Assembly: GCF_003112775.1 (NCBI RefSeq)
Contig: NZ_BFCH01000018.1
Coordinates: 62,001 to 126,000, forward strand
Length of the DNA: 64,000 bases
Direction: 5' to 3'
DNA from: Mycobacterium montefiorense
GTDB lineage: Bacteria; Actinomycetota; Actinomycetes; Mycobacteriales; Mycobacteriaceae
Shown here: piece by piece, positions 18,614 to 29,858 of the stretch
Layout of the letters: each line of letters starts with the position of its first letter
How positions within the stretch are numbered: the stretch's first letter is position 1
The notes under the pieces: generated by a model
What the model was told of the DNA's origin: nothing
What the model saw: the letters and a program-made list of their open reading frames with translations, nothing else
The model's database searches: none
Translations under genes and position numbers: made by a program

Positions 18614-21600
18614 TTAGAGCAGGCCGAGCAACTGTAGGTCGCTGACGTACTTGTTGATGATCGGCGCGCTGATGTGCGGAATATCTTTGTCCGGGCCGAC
18701 TTTGGCGTCCTGGACTGCCGCACGGAACAGATCGGTCGGTGCCATCGATCCGCGGATCGGGTGCTCCGGCTTCTGGTAGTTGTGCAGCAGCGGCAAAAGC
18801 GATGCGTTGCGCTGCTTTTCGGGCAGCGCGCGCAGGCTGGTCTCGAACCGTTGCAGCCACTCGCCGTAGTCATCAACGCGGCGGATGGCGGATCCGCCCT
18901 CGATGAGCCAGTCGACGAACTCGTCCATGCCGATGCCGTCGTCGTACGGGTTCATCACGTGGAAGGTGCGGAACCCGCCGGCGCTTTGTGCACCCAGCGT
19001 CGAGATCGCATCGGCGATGAACTCCACCGGCAGCCCGTCGTAGTGAGCGCGCTGGCGGTTACCGATTGCGTCGCGCTCGTAGAACGAGGCGGGCGCGATG
19101 CCGGTGGCCACCAGGCTCAGCATCATCCGGGTGAACATGTCCGGCACGTTGAGCTGACCGGCGTAGGTGGTATCGGCCAGGATCATGTCGCAACGGAACA
19201 CCGCGACCGGTAGGCCACACAGGTCGTTGGCCTCGCGCAGCAGCACCTCACCGGCCCACTTGCTGTTGCCGTAACCGTTGGCGTAGCTGTCGTTGATCTG
19301 CCGGGTGGCACTGATCTCGCGGATGTCGGCGTCCTCGACGAACGCGCCCGGCTTGATCTGGTCGCCCACCCCGATCGTGGACACGTAGGTGTACGGCTTC
19401 AACTTCGCGGTCAGCGCGATGCGGATCAGCTCGGCGGTGCCCAAGGCGTTGGGACCGAACAGCTCGCTGTACGGCAGCACGTGGTTGACCAGGGCGGCGG
19501 GATCGACGATCAAATCGACCGTGTCGGCCAGCCGCTGCCAGGTCTGCTCGTCCAGGCCCAGGTTTGCCTCTCCCTTGTCGCCGGCGATGACCTCGAGGTG
19601 ATCGCCGGCCAGCTGCCGGTAGTGGGCCAGCAGTTGGGCGTCACCGCTATCAAAGGTCGCATCCAGCCGGGCGCGCGCGGCCGCGTCGTCCTTGGCGCGG
19701 ACCAGGGCGATCACCTTGCCGTCGACCAGGTCCATTCGCTCCAGCCATTCCAGGGCCAGGTAGCGGCCGAGGAAGCCGGTGGCTCCGGTCAGCAAGACGG
19801 TGCGCACCTCGGTGGCGGCGGCGGGCAGCTCCGGTGCGGCCGCCAACGTCGGCGCGTCGATGAACTTGTCCAGCGTGAGGTCACCGGCGTGCACCTCGAC
19901 GGCGTTGCGCCCGTGCACGGCGGCGAAGGTGGGCCGCTTGTTGCCCTGGCGCTCGCTTTCGATGTAGGCGGCGATCGCGGCCAGGTCGTTGGCCGGGCTG
20001 ACGATCACACCCACCGGGACGTCGACGTCGAAGATCTCGTGCAGCAGATTGCCGAATGTCAACGCCGACAACGAGTCTCCGCCGAGGTCGGTGAAGTGTG
20101 CTTCCGGCGACAGGTCGCCGCTCGCCGCACCCAGCAGTGCGGCCGCGGCCCGGCTGACCGTTTGCAGCACCGGGGCCTGGGCCCCGCTGCTGCGCAGTTC
20201 GGAGAGCTCGTTGGCCTGGGTCGCGGCCAGGTCGGTGTAGAGCTGTTCGAGCCGCTCGCCGTAGTGCTGCTTCAGCTTCGGCCACGCCAGCTTGCGGATG
20301 CCGGTCAGCAGACCATTCTCCAGCGTGAAAGGCGTTGTCTCGATGAGGAAGTCGCGCGGCACCTCGTAGGACTGCAGGCTCGCTTCCTTCGCGACGTCCT
20401 GCAGCGAGTCGGCGATCAGTCCCTTGAGCACCCCAAGCTCGTTTCGCCGCAACGCTTCTTCGGTCGGCACCACGACGGCCAGCAGGTAGGGGTGTGCACT
20501 GTTGCCATAGACGTAGATCTGCCGGATCAGCGGGCTGTTGCCGAATACCGCCTCCAGCTTGGCGACGGTGACGAATTCACCCTGCGCCAGCTTGAGCACG
20601 TTGTTGCGGCGGTCGACGTAGACCAGCCTTCCGGGCGCTACCTCGGCGACGACGTCGCCGGTCCGGTAGTAGCCTTGCGCGTCGAACACGCCGGCAGTGA
20701 CCTCTGGCCTCTTGTAGTAGCCGGGGAACATGTTCTCGGTCTTGAGCAGCAACTCACCGCGCGGGTGCGGCCGGTCAGTGGCGAAGTACCCCAGATCCGG
20801 CACGTCGACCAGCTTGTAGTCGATGACTGGCGGCTTCTGGACCTCGCCGTCGAACAGCACCATCCCGGCCTCGGTGGAGCCATAGCCGTCCAGCAGATGC
20901 ATCTCGAGCAGGGCTTCGACCCAGGCCTTGAGTTCTGCAGAGGTGGGCGCCGAGCCCGTCATCGCGAAGATGAACCGGCCGCCCAGCAGGTGCTGCCGCT
21001 GCTCGTCGAGGACCTCGGTTTCGATGGCCGCCCGGTCAGCGGAGGCGCCGGCGTCGGCGATCCGACGCTCGACCTGGCGCTGGTATTCGCTGTAGAGGGT
21101 CTCCCAGATTCGCGGCACGAAGTTCATCTCGGTGGGCCGCACCAGCTGGATGTCTTCCAGCAGGGTGGACAGGTCGCTCTTGGCGGCGAAGTAGGCCGTG
21201 CCGCCGTTACCGAGCGTGCCGTAGAGGATGCCGCGCCCCATGACGTGGCTCATCGGCATGAAGTTGAGCGTGATCGACGCGGCACTCGGCGCGAACCAGT
21301 TGCGGCGCGACCGGCACCACATCTTGCCGATGTTGCCGGCCAGATACATCGCGCCCTTGGGTGCGCCGGTGCTACCGGAGGTATAGATCAGCAGGGCCAA
21401 CGGGTTATCGGTTGCGTCTGCATCCGAAACAGGCAGCGCCGGAAGCACTTTCCCGCGCTCGATGATCTCGGCGAGCGGCTCGATAACGACCGCGGTGTCG
21501 GCCAGACGCGCACGGGCGGTTTCGACCGCCTCGCGCTGGTCGTCGACCTCGGGGTGGTAGTCGAAGACGACCAGCTTGGCCGGGGTGTGGCCGGTCAGGA

Positions 21601-22129
21601 TCAGCTCGACGGCTTCGGGCAGCTGGTTCGCGCTGGCCGCGATCACGCCGGGCTCGGTTTCGGCCACGATCGGCTGCAGCTGCGTGAGGGCCGCGCTGGT
21701 CTGTAGCGGGACCGACACGGCGCCGATGTGGGCCAGTGCGACGTCGATAGTGGTGAAGTCGACGCTGTTGAAGCCCAGCACGGCGACGCGGTCGCCGGCC
21801 TGCACCGAGTCGGCGGCCAGCGCGCGTGCCAGGGCATCGACGCGCTCGTCCAGTTCGCGGTAGGTGATGGTCTCGAAGCGGGGGAGCAGCTCTGGCGAGG
21901 TGCGCCCGGTCTTCGGGTCTTTGACGAACTCCACGACGCGCTGGCCAAGAGCCGGGCGGTCGGCGTAGCCCTCGAGCACGGTCTTGATGATCTGAGGCAG
22001 ACGCAGTCCAGGCTGTTCGAGAGCCGCGGCGACGGCCGGGTCGGTCTTGGCGGCGGCGAACTGCGGGTCGTTGGCGGACAGCTCCGCCACGCGGCGTTCG
22101 AGCCGCTCGTCCTGACTGGAGGTTGACAT
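18614..22129 (-). CDS. car: Carboxylic acid reductase (adenylation-thiolation-reductase)
   Basis: A 1171-residue enzyme that activates a carboxylic acid with ATP, transfers it to a phosphopantetheine arm and reduces it with NADPH to the aldehyde. The order is an AMP-forming domain with [11 protein letters not shown] and G-Y-G-S-T-E-A-G, a carrier domain with L-G-G-D-S-L-S-A-L (attachment Ser), then a reductase domain with [10 protein letters not shown] and Y-x-x-S-K-W. The ATG at 22129 behind AAGGAGAA is used in place of an in-frame start 32 codons upstream, giving [13 protein letters not shown] as in known Car proteins. H37Rv calls this fadD9. gabT lies upstream in the same direction. The enzyme needs a phosphopantetheinyl transferase encoded elsewhere. 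Confidence 0.96.
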   Translation of the reverse strand: MSTSSQDERLERRVAELSANDPQFAAAKTDPAVAAALEQPGLRLPQIIKTVLEGYADRPALGQRVVEFVKDPKTGRTSPELLPRFETITYRELDERVDALARALAADSVQAGDRVAVLGFNSVDFTTIDVALAHIGAVSVPLQTSAALTQLQPIVAETEPGVIAASANQLPEAVELILTGHTPAKLVVFDYHPEVDDQREAVETARARLADTAVVIEPLAEIIERGKVLPALPVSDADATDNPLALLIYTSGSTGAPKGAMYLAGNIGKMWCRSRRNWFAPSAASITLNFMPMSHVMGRGILYGTLGNGGTAYFAAKSDLSTLLEDIQLVRPTEMNFVPRIWETLYSEYQRQVERRIADAGASADRAAIETEVLDEQRQHLLGGRFIFAMTGSAPTSAELKAWVEALLEMHLLDGYGSTEAGMVLFDGEVQKPPVIDYKLVDVPDLGYFATDRPHPRGELLLKTENMFPGYYKRPEVTAGVFDAQGYYRTGDVVAEVAPGRLVYVDRRNNVLKLAQGEFVTVAKLEAVFGNSPLIRQIYVYGNSAHPYLLAVVVPTEEALRRNELGVLKGLIADSLQDVAKEASLQSYEVPRDFLIETTPFTLENGLLTGIRKLAWPKLKQHYGERLEQLYTDLAATQANELSELRSSGAQAPVLQTVSRAAAALLGAASGDLSPEAHFTDLGGDSLSALTFGNLLHEIFDVDVPVGVIVSPANDLAAIAAYIESERQGNKRPTFAAVHGRNAVEVHAGDLTLDKFIDAPTLAAAPELPAAATEVRTVLLTGATGFLGRYLALEWLERMDLVDGKVIALVRAKDDAAARARLDATFDSGDAQLLAHYRQLAGDHLEVIAGDKGEANLGLDEQTWQRLADTVDLIVDPAALVNHVLPYSELFGPNALGTAELIRIALTAKLKPYTYVSTIGVGDQIKPGAFVEDADIREISATRQINDSYANGYGNSKWAGEVLLREANDLCGLPVAVFRCDMILADTTYAGQLNVPDMFTRMMLSLVATGIAPASFYERDAIGNRQRAHYDGLPVEFIADAISTLGAQSAGGFRTFHVMNPYDDGIGMDEFVDWLIEGGSAIRRVDDYGEWLQRFETSLRALPEKQRNASLLPLLHNYQKPEHPIRGSMAPTDLFRAAVQDAKVGPDKDIPHISAPIINKYVSDLQLLGLL

Positions 22130-22197
22130 GACACTTCTCCTTGAAACAACTGAGAAATATGAGCTGTGGTCGCGCGACACTGCGCTAACCCTTAAAA

Positions 22198-22214
22198 CGT
22201 TAGCGAAACTAACG
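22198..22214 (-). promoter_or_regulatory. Inverted repeat and possible promoter before car
   Basis: CGTTAG-CGAAA-CTAACG, a 6-bp perfect dyad about 70 bp before the car start. On the minus strand a TTGAGG / TAACGT pair with a 17-bp spacer overlaps it, so the dyad could be an operator over a car promoter inside the gabT-car gap. No regulator gene is adjacent. Confidence 0.35.
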
Positions 22215-22370
22215 GTATTCCTCAATGGGCTGTGGTTGGCAGTTCACTGTGAGTTATGCCACCGAGGTTATCCTCGCGAGTCTTCCGGATCGAGTGTGTC
22301 GAGCAACCGTTGCATCGTCGCTCACGTCGGCGAGCAGCCGTCGTCCCCGGGTCGGTCGGCCGGGTTCTGG

Positions 22371-23711
22371 TCAGAGATCGGCCAGTAGCGCGCGCAGCAC
22401 GTCGAGTCCCTCGGTGAGCAGCTCGTCGCTGATCGTCAGCGGCGGCAGCAGCCGGATGACATTGCCGTACATGCCACAGGTCAGCACGATGATGCCGGCG
22501 GCGCCGGCCGCGGTGGCCAGCTTGTTCGTCAGCTCGGCGTCGGGTTCGCTGGTCCCGGATTTCACCAGCTCGACCGCGACCATGGCGCCGCGGCCGCGGA
22601 CGTCACCGATTCGATCGTCGCCGGTCTGCATCCGCAGCAGCACGTCGGTGATCAGCCGCTCGATCTGCTGGGCCCGTTCGACCAGACCGTCGTCCTCGAT
22701 CGTCGCGATACTGGCCAAGGCTGCCGCACACGCCACCGGGTTTCCGCCGAACGTGCCGCCCAGCCCGCTGACATGCGGGGCGTCCATGATTTCGGCTCGG
22801 CCGGTCACCGCCGACAGCGGCAGGCCCCCGGCGATGCCCTTGGCGGTGCAGATCAGGTCGGGCTCGATGCCTTCGTACTCGCAGGCGAACATTGCGCCGG
22901 TGCGGGCAAACCCGCTTTGCACCTCGTCGGCGATGAACACCACGTTGTTCTTGCGGCACCAGGCCAGCAGCGTGGGCAGGAATCCCTCGGCCGGCACGAT
23001 GAACCCGCCCTCGCCCTGGATGGGCTCGATGACGACGGCCGCCAGGTTGTCGGCGCCGATCTGCTTGTCGAACACGCTGATGGCGCGCTTGGCGGCTAGC
23101 TCGCCGTCGGTGGCCAGCTCCTTGTCGAGCAAGCCATCCCGGTACGGGTAGGACATCGGCGCCCGGTAGATCTCCGGAGCGAACGGGCCGAAGCCGCTCT
23201 TGTACGGCATCGACTTCGCGGTCAGCGCCATCGTCATGTTGGTGCGGCCGTGATACGCGTAGTCGAAGGCCGCCACGGCGGTCTTGCGGGTGTATGAGCG
23301 AGCAATCTTGATGGCGTTCTCGACGGCCTCGGCGCCGGAGTTGAACAGCGCCGAGCGCTTCTCACCCGAGCCGGGAGTGATCCGGTTCAGCGCTTCGGCG
23401 ACCGCGATGTAGGACTCGTACGGCGTCACCATGAAGCAGGTGTGGGTGAACTCGGCCACCTGCTCGCGCACCGCGTCCACCACCCGCGGCGAGGAGTTGC
23501 CGATCGTGGTGACTGCGATGCCGGAGCCCAGGTCGATCAGCCGGTTTCCGTCGACGTCCTCGACGATGCCGCCGCCGGCGCGGGCGACGAACACGGGCAG
23601 GGTGACGCCCACGCCGTGCGACACCGCCGCGCTTCGGCGTTTGTTCAGCTCCAGCGACCGGGGACCAGGGATTTCGGTAACCAGTTGGCGGGTCTGCTCA
23701 AGGCTGGTCAC
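22371..23711 (-). CDS. gabT: 4-aminobutyrate aminotransferase
   Basis: A PLP-dependent class III aminotransferase of 446 residues, converting 4-aminobutyrate and 2-oxoglutarate to succinate semialdehyde and glutamate. The PLP lysine is Lys291 in C-T-A-K-G-I-A-G-G, Asp262 is in A-D-E-V-Q-S-G, and the phosphate-binding S-G-A-E-A-V-E is at 125-131. It starts with GTG behind GGGAGG. It lies 241 bp upstream of car; the two could act in sequence on amino acids or aldehydes, although that is inference. Confidence 0.95.
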   Translation of the reverse strand: MTSLEQTRQLVTEIPGPRSLELNKRRSAAVSHGVGVTLPVFVARAGGGIVEDVDGNRLIDLGSGIAVTTIGNSSPRVVDAVREQVAEFTHTCFMVTPYESYIAVAEALNRITPGSGEKRSALFNSGAEAVENAIKIARSYTRKTAVAAFDYAYHGRTNMTMALTAKSMPYKSGFGPFAPEIYRAPMSYPYRDGLLDKELATDGELAAKRAISVFDKQIGADNLAAVVIEPIQGEGGFIVPAEGFLPTLLAWCRKNNVVFIADEVQSGFARTGAMFACEYEGIEPDLICTAKGIAGGLPLSAVTGRAEIMDAPHVSGLGGTFGGNPVACAAALASIATIEDDGLVERAQQIERLITDVLLRMQTGDDRIGDVRGRGAMVAVELVKSGTSEPDAELTNKLATAAGAAGIIVLTCGMYGNVIRLLPPLTISDELLTEGLDVLRALLADL

Positions 23712-23962
23712 GGCATCCTCCCTGCGGCGCGCGGGTCGCGTCGCGCTGAGAGCCTATATGTTCGGGCGGTCGTGGTGCCTGCCGAGGACATGGTCGCGGT
23801 GTGCGGCCGGTGTGGTCCGCGCAGGTGCCGATCCGTCGCGACCGGTGGCCTGCCAGACTGGACGGGCACACTGGACCCGTTACGCGCTGCGTGACCTCCC
23901 GGTCGGCCGGCGTCGACCGTTGGCATACCCAGCAATACCGATACGAAAGACAGGCTTGTTCG

Positions 23963-24313
23963 ATGGAAAGTTTGGTTTTGTTCCTGCCGTTCCTGCTCAT
24001 CATGGGCGGGTTCATGTATCTGGCGTCGCGCCGCCAGAAGCGCGCGATGCAAGCCACCATCGACCTGCACGACTCCTTGCAGCCGGGGGACCGCGTGCAC
24101 ACGACGTCCGGCTTGCAGGCGACCATCGTCGCGTTCACCGACGACACCGTCGACCTCGAGATCGCGCCCGGCGTGGTGACCACCTGGATGAAGCTGGCCA
24201 TCCGCGACCGGATCGTGGCCGAGGACGACTTGGATGAAGACGACGCGGCCTTTGGAGAGTCCGAAGGTCCCCAAGACCCTGCCGACGAGAGTCGGCTGAC
24301 CAAAGATCAGTGA
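23963..24313 (+). CDS. yajC: Preprotein translocase subunit YajC
   Basis: A 116-residue protein with one N-terminal membrane helix (F-L-P-F-L-L-I-M-G-G-F) and the conserved Q-P-G-D-R-V-H-T-T-S-G-L loop. YajC associates with SecDF at the translocon. The tail is long and acidic. The ATG at 23963 (MESLVLF) places the helix at the start as in the family. It is followed by secD and secF in the usual order. Confidence 0.95.
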   Translation: MESLVLFLPFLLIMGGFMYLASRRQKRAMQATIDLHDSLQPGDRVHTTSGLQATIVAFTDDTVDLEIAPGVVTTWMKLAIRDRIVAEDDLDEDDAAFGESEGPQDPADESRLTKDQ

Positions 24314-24400
24314 CCGCTCCGGTCCGATAAGCGTTTTGCGCGACTCGGACACGTAGGCTCTGTCGGGGATAAAACCGATTTTCAAGGAGATATTAGGAAA

Positions 24401-26272
24401 GTGGCATCGTCTTCGGCGCCGGTGCACCCTGCCCGCTACCTATCGGTTTTCCTGTTTCTGCTGGTCGCTGTCTATTTGACGGTGTTTCTCACCGGTGACA
24501 AGCGGGCCGCCCCGAAGCTCGGCATCGATCTGCAGGGTGGCACCCGTGTGACGCTGACCGCGCGTACTCCGGACGGGTCGCGCCCGAGCCGCGAGGCGCT
24601 GTCGCAGGCGCAGCAGATCATCAGCGCGCGCGTCAACGGCCTGGGCGTCTCCGGCTCGGAGGTTGTCGTCGACGGTGACAACCTGGTGATCACGGTGCCC
24701 GGCAACGACGGCAACGAGGCCCGCAATCTGGGACAAACGGCTCGGCTCTACATCCGGCCGGTGCTCAACGCGGTGCCGGCCCAAAGTGCCGAACCCAAGC
24801 CTGGGGCCCAGCCGCCTGCGGGGAGCCCATCGGGCGCCCCGGCGCCCGGGCAGCCGGCACCTCCGCCTGCCGGCCAGCCCGCGCCCGGGCAGTCGGCACC
24901 TCCGCCTGCCGGCCAGCCCGCGCCCGGGCAGTCGGCACCTGCGCCTGCCGGCCAGCCCGCGCCACCGCCGGCCGGACGGCCGGCGCCGCAACCGCGGCCC
25001 TATCCGCAGGACCCGCCGCCGACCCCCAGCCCCGCACCGAGCCCGGCGCCCGCGCCCGGTAATGCGCCGGCACCCGGAGCGCCGCCGCCCGGAGCGCCCG
25101 CCGCCGACGCGCCGCCGCCTGAGGCACCCGCGCCGCCCGATCCGCGCAAGGATCTGGCGGAGCGCATCCAGGCGATGAAGGATTTCCGGCAGAGCCCCAA
25201 CCCTTACATTCAGATGGTTGCGATGCGCTGGGTTGCTGCCCACTGCGACAAAGAGGACATTCTGGCCGGCAACGACGACCCGACGCTGCCGCTGATCACC
25301 TGTTCCACCGACCACAAGACCGCCTACCAGCTGGGGCCGTCGATCATCAGTGGCGATCAGATTCAGGACGCCAGCTCGACGATGAACCAACACGGCATCG
25401 GCTACGTCGTCGACGTTCAGTTCAAGCCCGCCGCGGCCAACACCTGGGCTGACTTCACCGCCGCCCACGTCGGTACCCAGACCGCGTTCACCCTGGACTC
25501 GCAGGTCGTCAGCGCCCCGATGATTCAGGAAGCGATCCCCGGCGGCCGGACCCAAATCACTGGTGGTGACCCACCATTCACTGCCTCGACCGCCGGCCAG
25601 CTGGCCAACGTCCTGAAATACGGCTCGCTTCCGCTGTCCTTCGAATCCTCGGAAGCCCAAACCGTCTCGGCCACATTGGGATTGACCTCGCTGCGCGCGG
25701 GGCTGATTGCTGGCTCGATCGGCTTGCTGCTGGTGCTGCTCTATTCGCTGCTGTACTACCGGGTGCTTGGATTGCTAACGGCACTATCGTTAACTGCTTC
25801 CGGTGCAATGATTTTCGCGATCTTGGTGATCCTGGGCCGACAGATCAACTACACCCTGGACCTGGCCGGCATCGCGGGTCTGATCATCGGTATCGGAACC
25901 ACCGCCGACTCGTTCGTGGTGTTCTTTGAACGCATCAAAGACGAGATCCGCGAAGGCCGTTCGTTCCGGTCGGCGGTGCCTCGAGGCTGGGCGCGGGCCC
26001 GCAAGACGATCGTGTCGGGTAACGCCGTCACCTTCCTGGCCGCCGCCGTGCTGTACGCCCTGGCGATCGGCCAGGTGCGCGGATTCGCCTTCACCCTGGG
26101 CCTGACCACGGTGCTCGACATCGTGGTGGTGTTCCTGGTGACCTGGCCGCTGGTCTACCTGGCCTCCAAATCTCCGACACTGGCGAAGCCCGTCTACAAC
26201 GGCCTGGGAGCTGTCCAGCAGGTCGCCCGCGAACGCCGGGCTTCGTCGAGCGTGAAGACGGGACGGGGATAG
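24401..26272 (+). CDS. secD: Protein translocase subunit SecD, with long Pro-rich insertion
   Basis: SecD uses the proton gradient to assist late export. The 623-residue product has an N-terminal membrane helix, the D-L-Q-G-G-T-R-V motif, periplasmic P1 domains, and five C-terminal membrane helices with [13 protein letters not shown]. Between the first periplasmic part and the rest, residues about 125-250 are almost all Pro, Ala, Gly and Gln, including three tandem 13-residue units. GTG at 24401 follows AAGGAGA. secF starts 3 nt after the stop. Confidence 0.96.
   Translation: MASSSAPVHPARYLSVFLFLLVAVYLTVFLTGDKRAAPKLGIDLQGGTRVTLTARTPDGSRPSREALSQAQQIISARVNGLGVSGSEVVVDGDNLVITVPGNDGNEARNLGQTARLYIRPVLNAVPAQSAEPKPGAQPPAGSPSGAPAPGQPAPPPAGQPAPGQSAPPPAGQPAPGQSAPAPAGQPAPPPAGRPAPQPRPYPQDPPPTPSPAPSPAPAPGNAPAPGAPPPGAPAADAPPPEAPAPPDPRKDLAERIQAMKDFRQSPNPYIQMVAMRWVAAHCDKEDILAGNDDPTLPLITCSTDHKTAYQLGPSIISGDQIQDASSTMNQHGIGYVVDVQFKPAAANTWADFTAAHVGTQTAFTLDSQVVSAPMIQEAIPGGRTQITGGDPPFTASTAGQLANVLKYGSLPLSFESSEAQTVSATLGLTSLRAGLIAGSIGLLLVLLYSLLYYRVLGLLTALSLTASGAMIFAILVILGRQINYTLDLAGIAGLIIGIGTTADSFVVFFERIKDEIREGRSFRSAVPRGWARARKTIVSGNAVTFLAAAVLYALAIGQVRGFAFTLGLTTVLDIVVVFLVTWPLVYLASKSPTLAKPVYNGLGAVQQVARERRASSSVKTGRG
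24845..24961 (+). repeat. Three tandem 39-bp units in secD
   Basis: 24845-24883, 24884-24922 and 24923-24961 are near-identical, with in-frame 39-bp units encoding P-G-Q-x-A-P-x-P-A-G-Q-P-A. The unit count is a likely length polymorphism between strains. Confidence 0.9.
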
Positions 26273-26275
26273 GCG

Positions 26276-27580
26276 ATGACCTCCAAAGGCAACACCGGCT
26301 CCGAGGCCGAGGACACGAAGGCCGACTCGGAGACCAAGAGCGACGCGGCCGAAATCACCGAAGCCAGCGAGGGCGTGGTGGAGCCGACGTCGGACTCCCG
26401 CGCGCGGCTGCCGCATCACAGCTTCATCGCGCGGCTCTACACCGGAACGGGTGCGTTCGAGGTGGTCGGGCGGCGCCGGCTGTGGTACGGCATCAGCGGT
26501 GTGATCGTCGCCATCGCGATCCTGTCGATCATCGTGCGGGGCTTTACTTTCGGGATCGATTTCAAGGGCGGCACCACGGTCTCGTTCCCGCGCGGCGACG
26601 TGCAGACCTCGCAGGTGCAGGACGTGTTCAGGAAGACCCTGGGCCGTGATGCCGAATCGGTGGTCACCGTCGGCAGCGGAGCTTCGGCCACGGTGCAGAT
26701 CAATTCGGAAACGCTGTCCAACGACCAAACCTCGAAGCTGCGCAACGCGCTGTTCGACGCGTTCGGGCCCAAAGGTCCCGACGGCAAGCCGAACAAGGCG
26801 GCCATCAGCGACTCGGCGGTATCTGAGACCTGGGGCGATCAGATCACCAAGAAGGCGCTGTTCGCGCTGGCGGTGTTCCTGGTGCTGGTCAGCATCTACA
26901 TCATGGTGCGCTACGAGCGCTACATGGCCATCTCTGCGCTGACGACGATGGTGTTCGACCTGGCCGTCACTGCCGGCGTTTATTCGCTGGTCGGCTTCGA
27001 AGTCAGCCCGGCCACGGTGATCGGTTTGCTTACCATCCTCGGGTTCTCGCTTTACGACACCGTCATCGTGTTCGACAAGGTTGAGGAGAACACCCACGGT
27101 TTCCAGCACACCACCCGGCGCACCTTCGCCGAGCAGGCCAACCTGGCGATCAACCAGACCTTCATGCGCTCGATCAATACCAGCCTGATCTCGGTACTGC
27201 CGGTGCTGGCGCTGATGGTGGTGGCGGTGTGGCTGCTGGGTGTCGGCACGCTGAAGGACCTGGCGCTGGTGCAGCTGGTCGGCATCCTGGTCGGCACTTA
27301 CTCGTCGATCTTCTTCGCCACCCCGCTGCTGGTCACGCTGCGCGAGCGCACGGAGCTGGTGCGTTCCCACACCCGACGCGTCGTGAGACGGCGCAAGCCC
27401 GGCACGCCGGAGCAGGTGAGCAGCGTCGGCGAAGAAGCGTCTGAAAGCACCGAAGAGACAAAGAAAGCCGCAGCGGCGTCCACCGAGTCGGCGCCGAGCA
27501 AGCCGGCGCCGGGTGCTCGGCCCGTGCGGCCCACCGGTACCCGGCGGCCGAGCGGCAAGCGAAACGCCGGCCGGCGGTAG
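26276..27580 (+). CDS. secF: Protein translocase subunit SecF
   Basis: The SecD partner, 434 residues. A polar 50-residue N-terminal extension precedes the first helix (about 74-92), then G-I-D-F-K-G-G-T-T-V, and five C-terminal helices with S-L-Y-D-T-V-I-V-F-D-K-V. The C-terminal tail is Ala/Lys/Pro/Arg-rich. It follows secD by 3 nt. Confidence 0.97.
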   Translation: MTSKGNTGSEAEDTKADSETKSDAAEITEASEGVVEPTSDSRARLPHHSFIARLYTGTGAFEVVGRRRLWYGISGVIVAIAILSIIVRGFTFGIDFKGGTTVSFPRGDVQTSQVQDVFRKTLGRDAESVVTVGSGASATVQINSETLSNDQTSKLRNALFDAFGPKGPDGKPNKAAISDSAVSETWGDQITKKALFALAVFLVLVSIYIMVRYERYMAISALTTMVFDLAVTAGVYSLVGFEVSPATVIGLLTILGFSLYDTVIVFDKVEENTHGFQHTTRRTFAEQANLAINQTFMRSINTSLISVLPVLALMVVAVWLLGVGTLKDLALVQLVGILVGTYSSIFFATPLLVTLRERTELVRSHTRRVVRRRKPGTPEQVSSVGEEASESTEETKKAAAASTESAPSKPAPGARPVRPTGTRRPSGKRNAGRR

Positions 27581-27585
27581 CCGAG

Positions 27586-29289
27586 ATGGCCCCCTGGTGT
27601 CCGCGGACTGTGGGCACCATTGGCATGCGGATCAGGCGGGGCCTGCGGCGGGCGGCGCCCGCCGCAGTGGTCGTGGCGCTCGCGTGCGCAGTCGCGCTGA
27701 CCGGGTGCTCGAGTAGCGCCGCCTCGCAGATCGACTATGTCGTCGACGGCCCGCTGAGCAGCTACAACGTCAACACCACCGTCGGTTTCGCTTCGGCCGG
27801 GGCGCAGGCCTTCGCTCGCACGCTGACCGGGTTCGGCTATCACGGCCCCGACGGACAGGTCGTCGCCGACCACGACTTCGGCACCGTCGCGGTGGTGGGC
27901 GGTTCGCCGTTGGTGCTCGACTACCAGATCGCCGACAATGCCGTCTACTCCGACGGCAAGCCGGTGACGTGTGACGACCTGGTGCTCGCCTGGGCGGCGG
28001 CGTCGGGTCGGTTTCCCGGCTTCGACGCCGCCACTCAGGCCGGCTACGTCGACATCGCCAACGTCGAATGCATACCGGGGCAGAAAAAGGCGCGGGTGTC
28101 GTTCGTCCCGGACCGAGGCGTCGTCGACTACATGCAGCTGTTCGCCGCGACGACGATGCTGCCGTCGCACGTAATCGCCGACCAGCTCAACATCGACGTG
28201 ACCGCGACGCTGCTCAGCAACAACGCGTCCTCGGTCGCACAGATCGCGCAGCTGTGGAACACCACGTGGAACCTCAAGCCCGGCCTCAAGCACGACGACA
28301 TCGTCAAACGCTTCCCGTCGTCGGGGCCTTACAAGGTCGAATCCGTCCTGGACGACGGCGCCGTGGTGCTCGTCGCAAACGATCGGTGGTGGGGCCCCAA
28401 GGCGATCACCAAGCGGATCACCGTGTCGCCGCAGGCCGCCGACATCCAGGACCGGGTCAACAACCGCAACGTCGACGTGGTGGACGTCGCGGCCGGATCC
28501 TCGGGAGCGCTGGCCACACCGGACAACTACGAGCGCACCGATTTGTCATCGGCGGGCATCGAGCAGCTGATCTTTGCGCCGCAGGGCCCGCTGGCGCAGG
28601 CCAAGGCCCGTCGCGCGTTCGCGCTGTGTACGCCCCGTGACGCGATCGCGCACGACGCCGGGGTCCCGATAGCCAACTCGCGCCTGTCTCCGGTTGCCGA
28701 GGACGCCGTCGCGCTGGCCGACGGTGCCGCCGAAGCCGCCCCGTTCAACAAGGCGGACCCCGCCGCTGCCCGCGATGCGCTGGGCGGTGCGCCGCTGCCG
28801 GTGCGGATCGGCTACCAGGGCCCCAACGCCCGGCTCGCGGTCACCGTCGGGACCATCACCAAGTCCTGCGCGGCGGCCGGGATCGGTGTGTCCAACATCA
28901 CGCTGGATACGTCCGGACCCCAGGCGCTCAAGGACGGAAAGATCGACGTCTTGCTGGCCAGCACCGGTGGAGCCAATGGCAGCGGGTCCACCGGATCGTC
29001 GGCGATGGACGCCTACGACTTGCACAGCGGCAACGGCAACAACCTGTCCGCGTATTCGAATCCGCAGGTCGACGGCATAATCGGGGCGCTCGCGGTATCG
29101 GGCGACCCGGCCGAGCGTGTTCGCCTGCTTGCCGAGGCTGCCCCGGTACTCTGGGGGGACATGCCAACGCTGCCCCTCTATCGGCAGCAGCGCACGTTGC
29201 TGATGTCGAAGCGGATGTACGCCGTCAGCGCAAACCCGACTCGGTGGGGGGCCGGTTGGAACATGGACCGATGGGCTTTGCTGCAATGA
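27586..29289 (+). CDS. Substrate-binding lipoprotein, peptide/nickel ABC transporter family
   Basis: A 567-residue protein. A basic N-terminus, hydrophobic stretch and lipobox L-T-G-C with lipidated Cys41 lead into a family 5 solute-binding fold. [11 protein letters not shown] is the typical region near the start and the C-terminus ends [11 protein letters not shown]. No permease or ATPase genes are adjacent, so it is an orphan binding protein; it lies in a run between secF and apt with a 5-nt gap to secF and an ATGA overlap with apt. The H37Rv counterpart is Rv2585c. Its ligand is unknown. Confidence 0.9.
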   Translation: MAPWCPRTVGTIGMRIRRGLRRAAPAAVVVALACAVALTGCSSSAASQIDYVVDGPLSSYNVNTTVGFASAGAQAFARTLTGFGYHGPDGQVVADHDFGTVAVVGGSPLVLDYQIADNAVYSDGKPVTCDDLVLAWAAASGRFPGFDAATQAGYVDIANVECIPGQKKARVSFVPDRGVVDYMQLFAATTMLPSHVIADQLNIDVTATLLSNNASSVAQIAQLWNTTWNLKPGLKHDDIVKRFPSSGPYKVESVLDDGAVVLVANDRWWGPKAITKRITVSPQAADIQDRVNNRNVDVVDVAAGSSGALATPDNYERTDLSSAGIEQLIFAPQGPLAQAKARRAFALCTPRDAIAHDAGVPIANSRLSPVAEDAVALADGAAEAAPFNKADPAAARDALGGAPLPVRIGYQGPNARLAVTVGTITKSCAAAGIGVSNITLDTSGPQALKDGKIDVLLASTGGANGSGSTGSSAMDAYDLHSGNGNNLSAYSNPQVDGIIGALAVSGDPAERVRLLAEAAPVLWGDMPTLPLYRQQRTLLMSKRMYAVSANPTRWGAGWNMDRWALLQ

Positions 29290-29828
29290 CGAGTGTTCGA
29301 GAGGACGCGCTGCTGGCCGCCCACATCGCGTCGTTGACGCGCGCGGTGGCCGATTTTCCGCAGCCGGGAGTCCACTTCAAAGATCTGACCCCGCTGTTCG
29401 CCGACGGGGAAGGCATGGGCGCGGTCACCGATGCGCTGGCAGATCTAGCCTCCGACGTCGATCTGGTGGCCGGTATCGATTCCCGCGGGTTTCTGGTGGC
29501 GGCGGCCGTGGCCGAACGGCTGGGCACCGGCGTCTTGACCATCCGCAAGGGCGGCAAGCTGCCGCCGCCGGTGTACGCCGTGGAATACGACCTGGAGTAC
29601 GGCAGCTCCACCCTGGAAATCCCGGCCGACGGCGTCGAACTGCGCGACCGCAGCGTGATGATCTTCGATGACGTGCTCGCCACCGGTGGAACGCTGCGCG
29701 CGGCGGCCCGACTGCTTGGGCAGGCCGGGGTCCGGTTGGCGGGGGCGGCGGTGGTGCTGGAGCTCACCTCGCTGGGCGGCCGCGAGGCGGTTGCTCCGCT
29801 GGAAGTACACAGTTTGTGCCGTGGGTAA
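29286..29828 (+). CDS. apt: Adenine phosphoribosyltransferase
   Basis: It salvages adenine to AMP with PRPP. In the 180 residues the PRPP-binding motif is [12 protein letters not shown], with G-I-D-S-R-G-F and R-K-x-G-K-L-P upstream. The ATG at 29286 is chosen because it overlaps the preceding stop; other in-frame ATGs lie at 29271 and 29244. It is followed by rel, an association of purine salvage with (p)ppGpp control seen across mycobacteria. Confidence 0.95.
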   Translation: MTSVREDALLAAHIASLTRAVADFPQPGVHFKDLTPLFADGEGMGAVTDALADLASDVDLVAGIDSRGFLVAAAVAERLGTGVLTIRKGGKLPPPVYAVEYDLEYGSSTLEIPADGVELRDRSVMIFDDVLATGGTLRAAARLLGQAGVRLAGAAVVLELTSLGGREAVAPLEVHSLCRG

Positions 29829-29858
29829 GGAATATCCTCGAATTCGGAGGTGACCGAC

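Noticed and set aside
19481..21706. A 741-codon open frame on the plus strand opposite car
   Set aside because: It is antisense to a clear full-length Car protein, has no domain I recognise, and is the expected mirror of GC-rich codon use.
24845..24961. 39-bp repeats considered as a minisatellite outside genes or a CRISPR array
   Set aside because: They lie inside secD in frame, directly abutting with no spacers.
25790..27370. A 526-codon minus-strand frame opposite secD/secF
   Set aside because: His/Arg/Asp-rich composition typical of antisense shadow frames; it spans two genuine genes.
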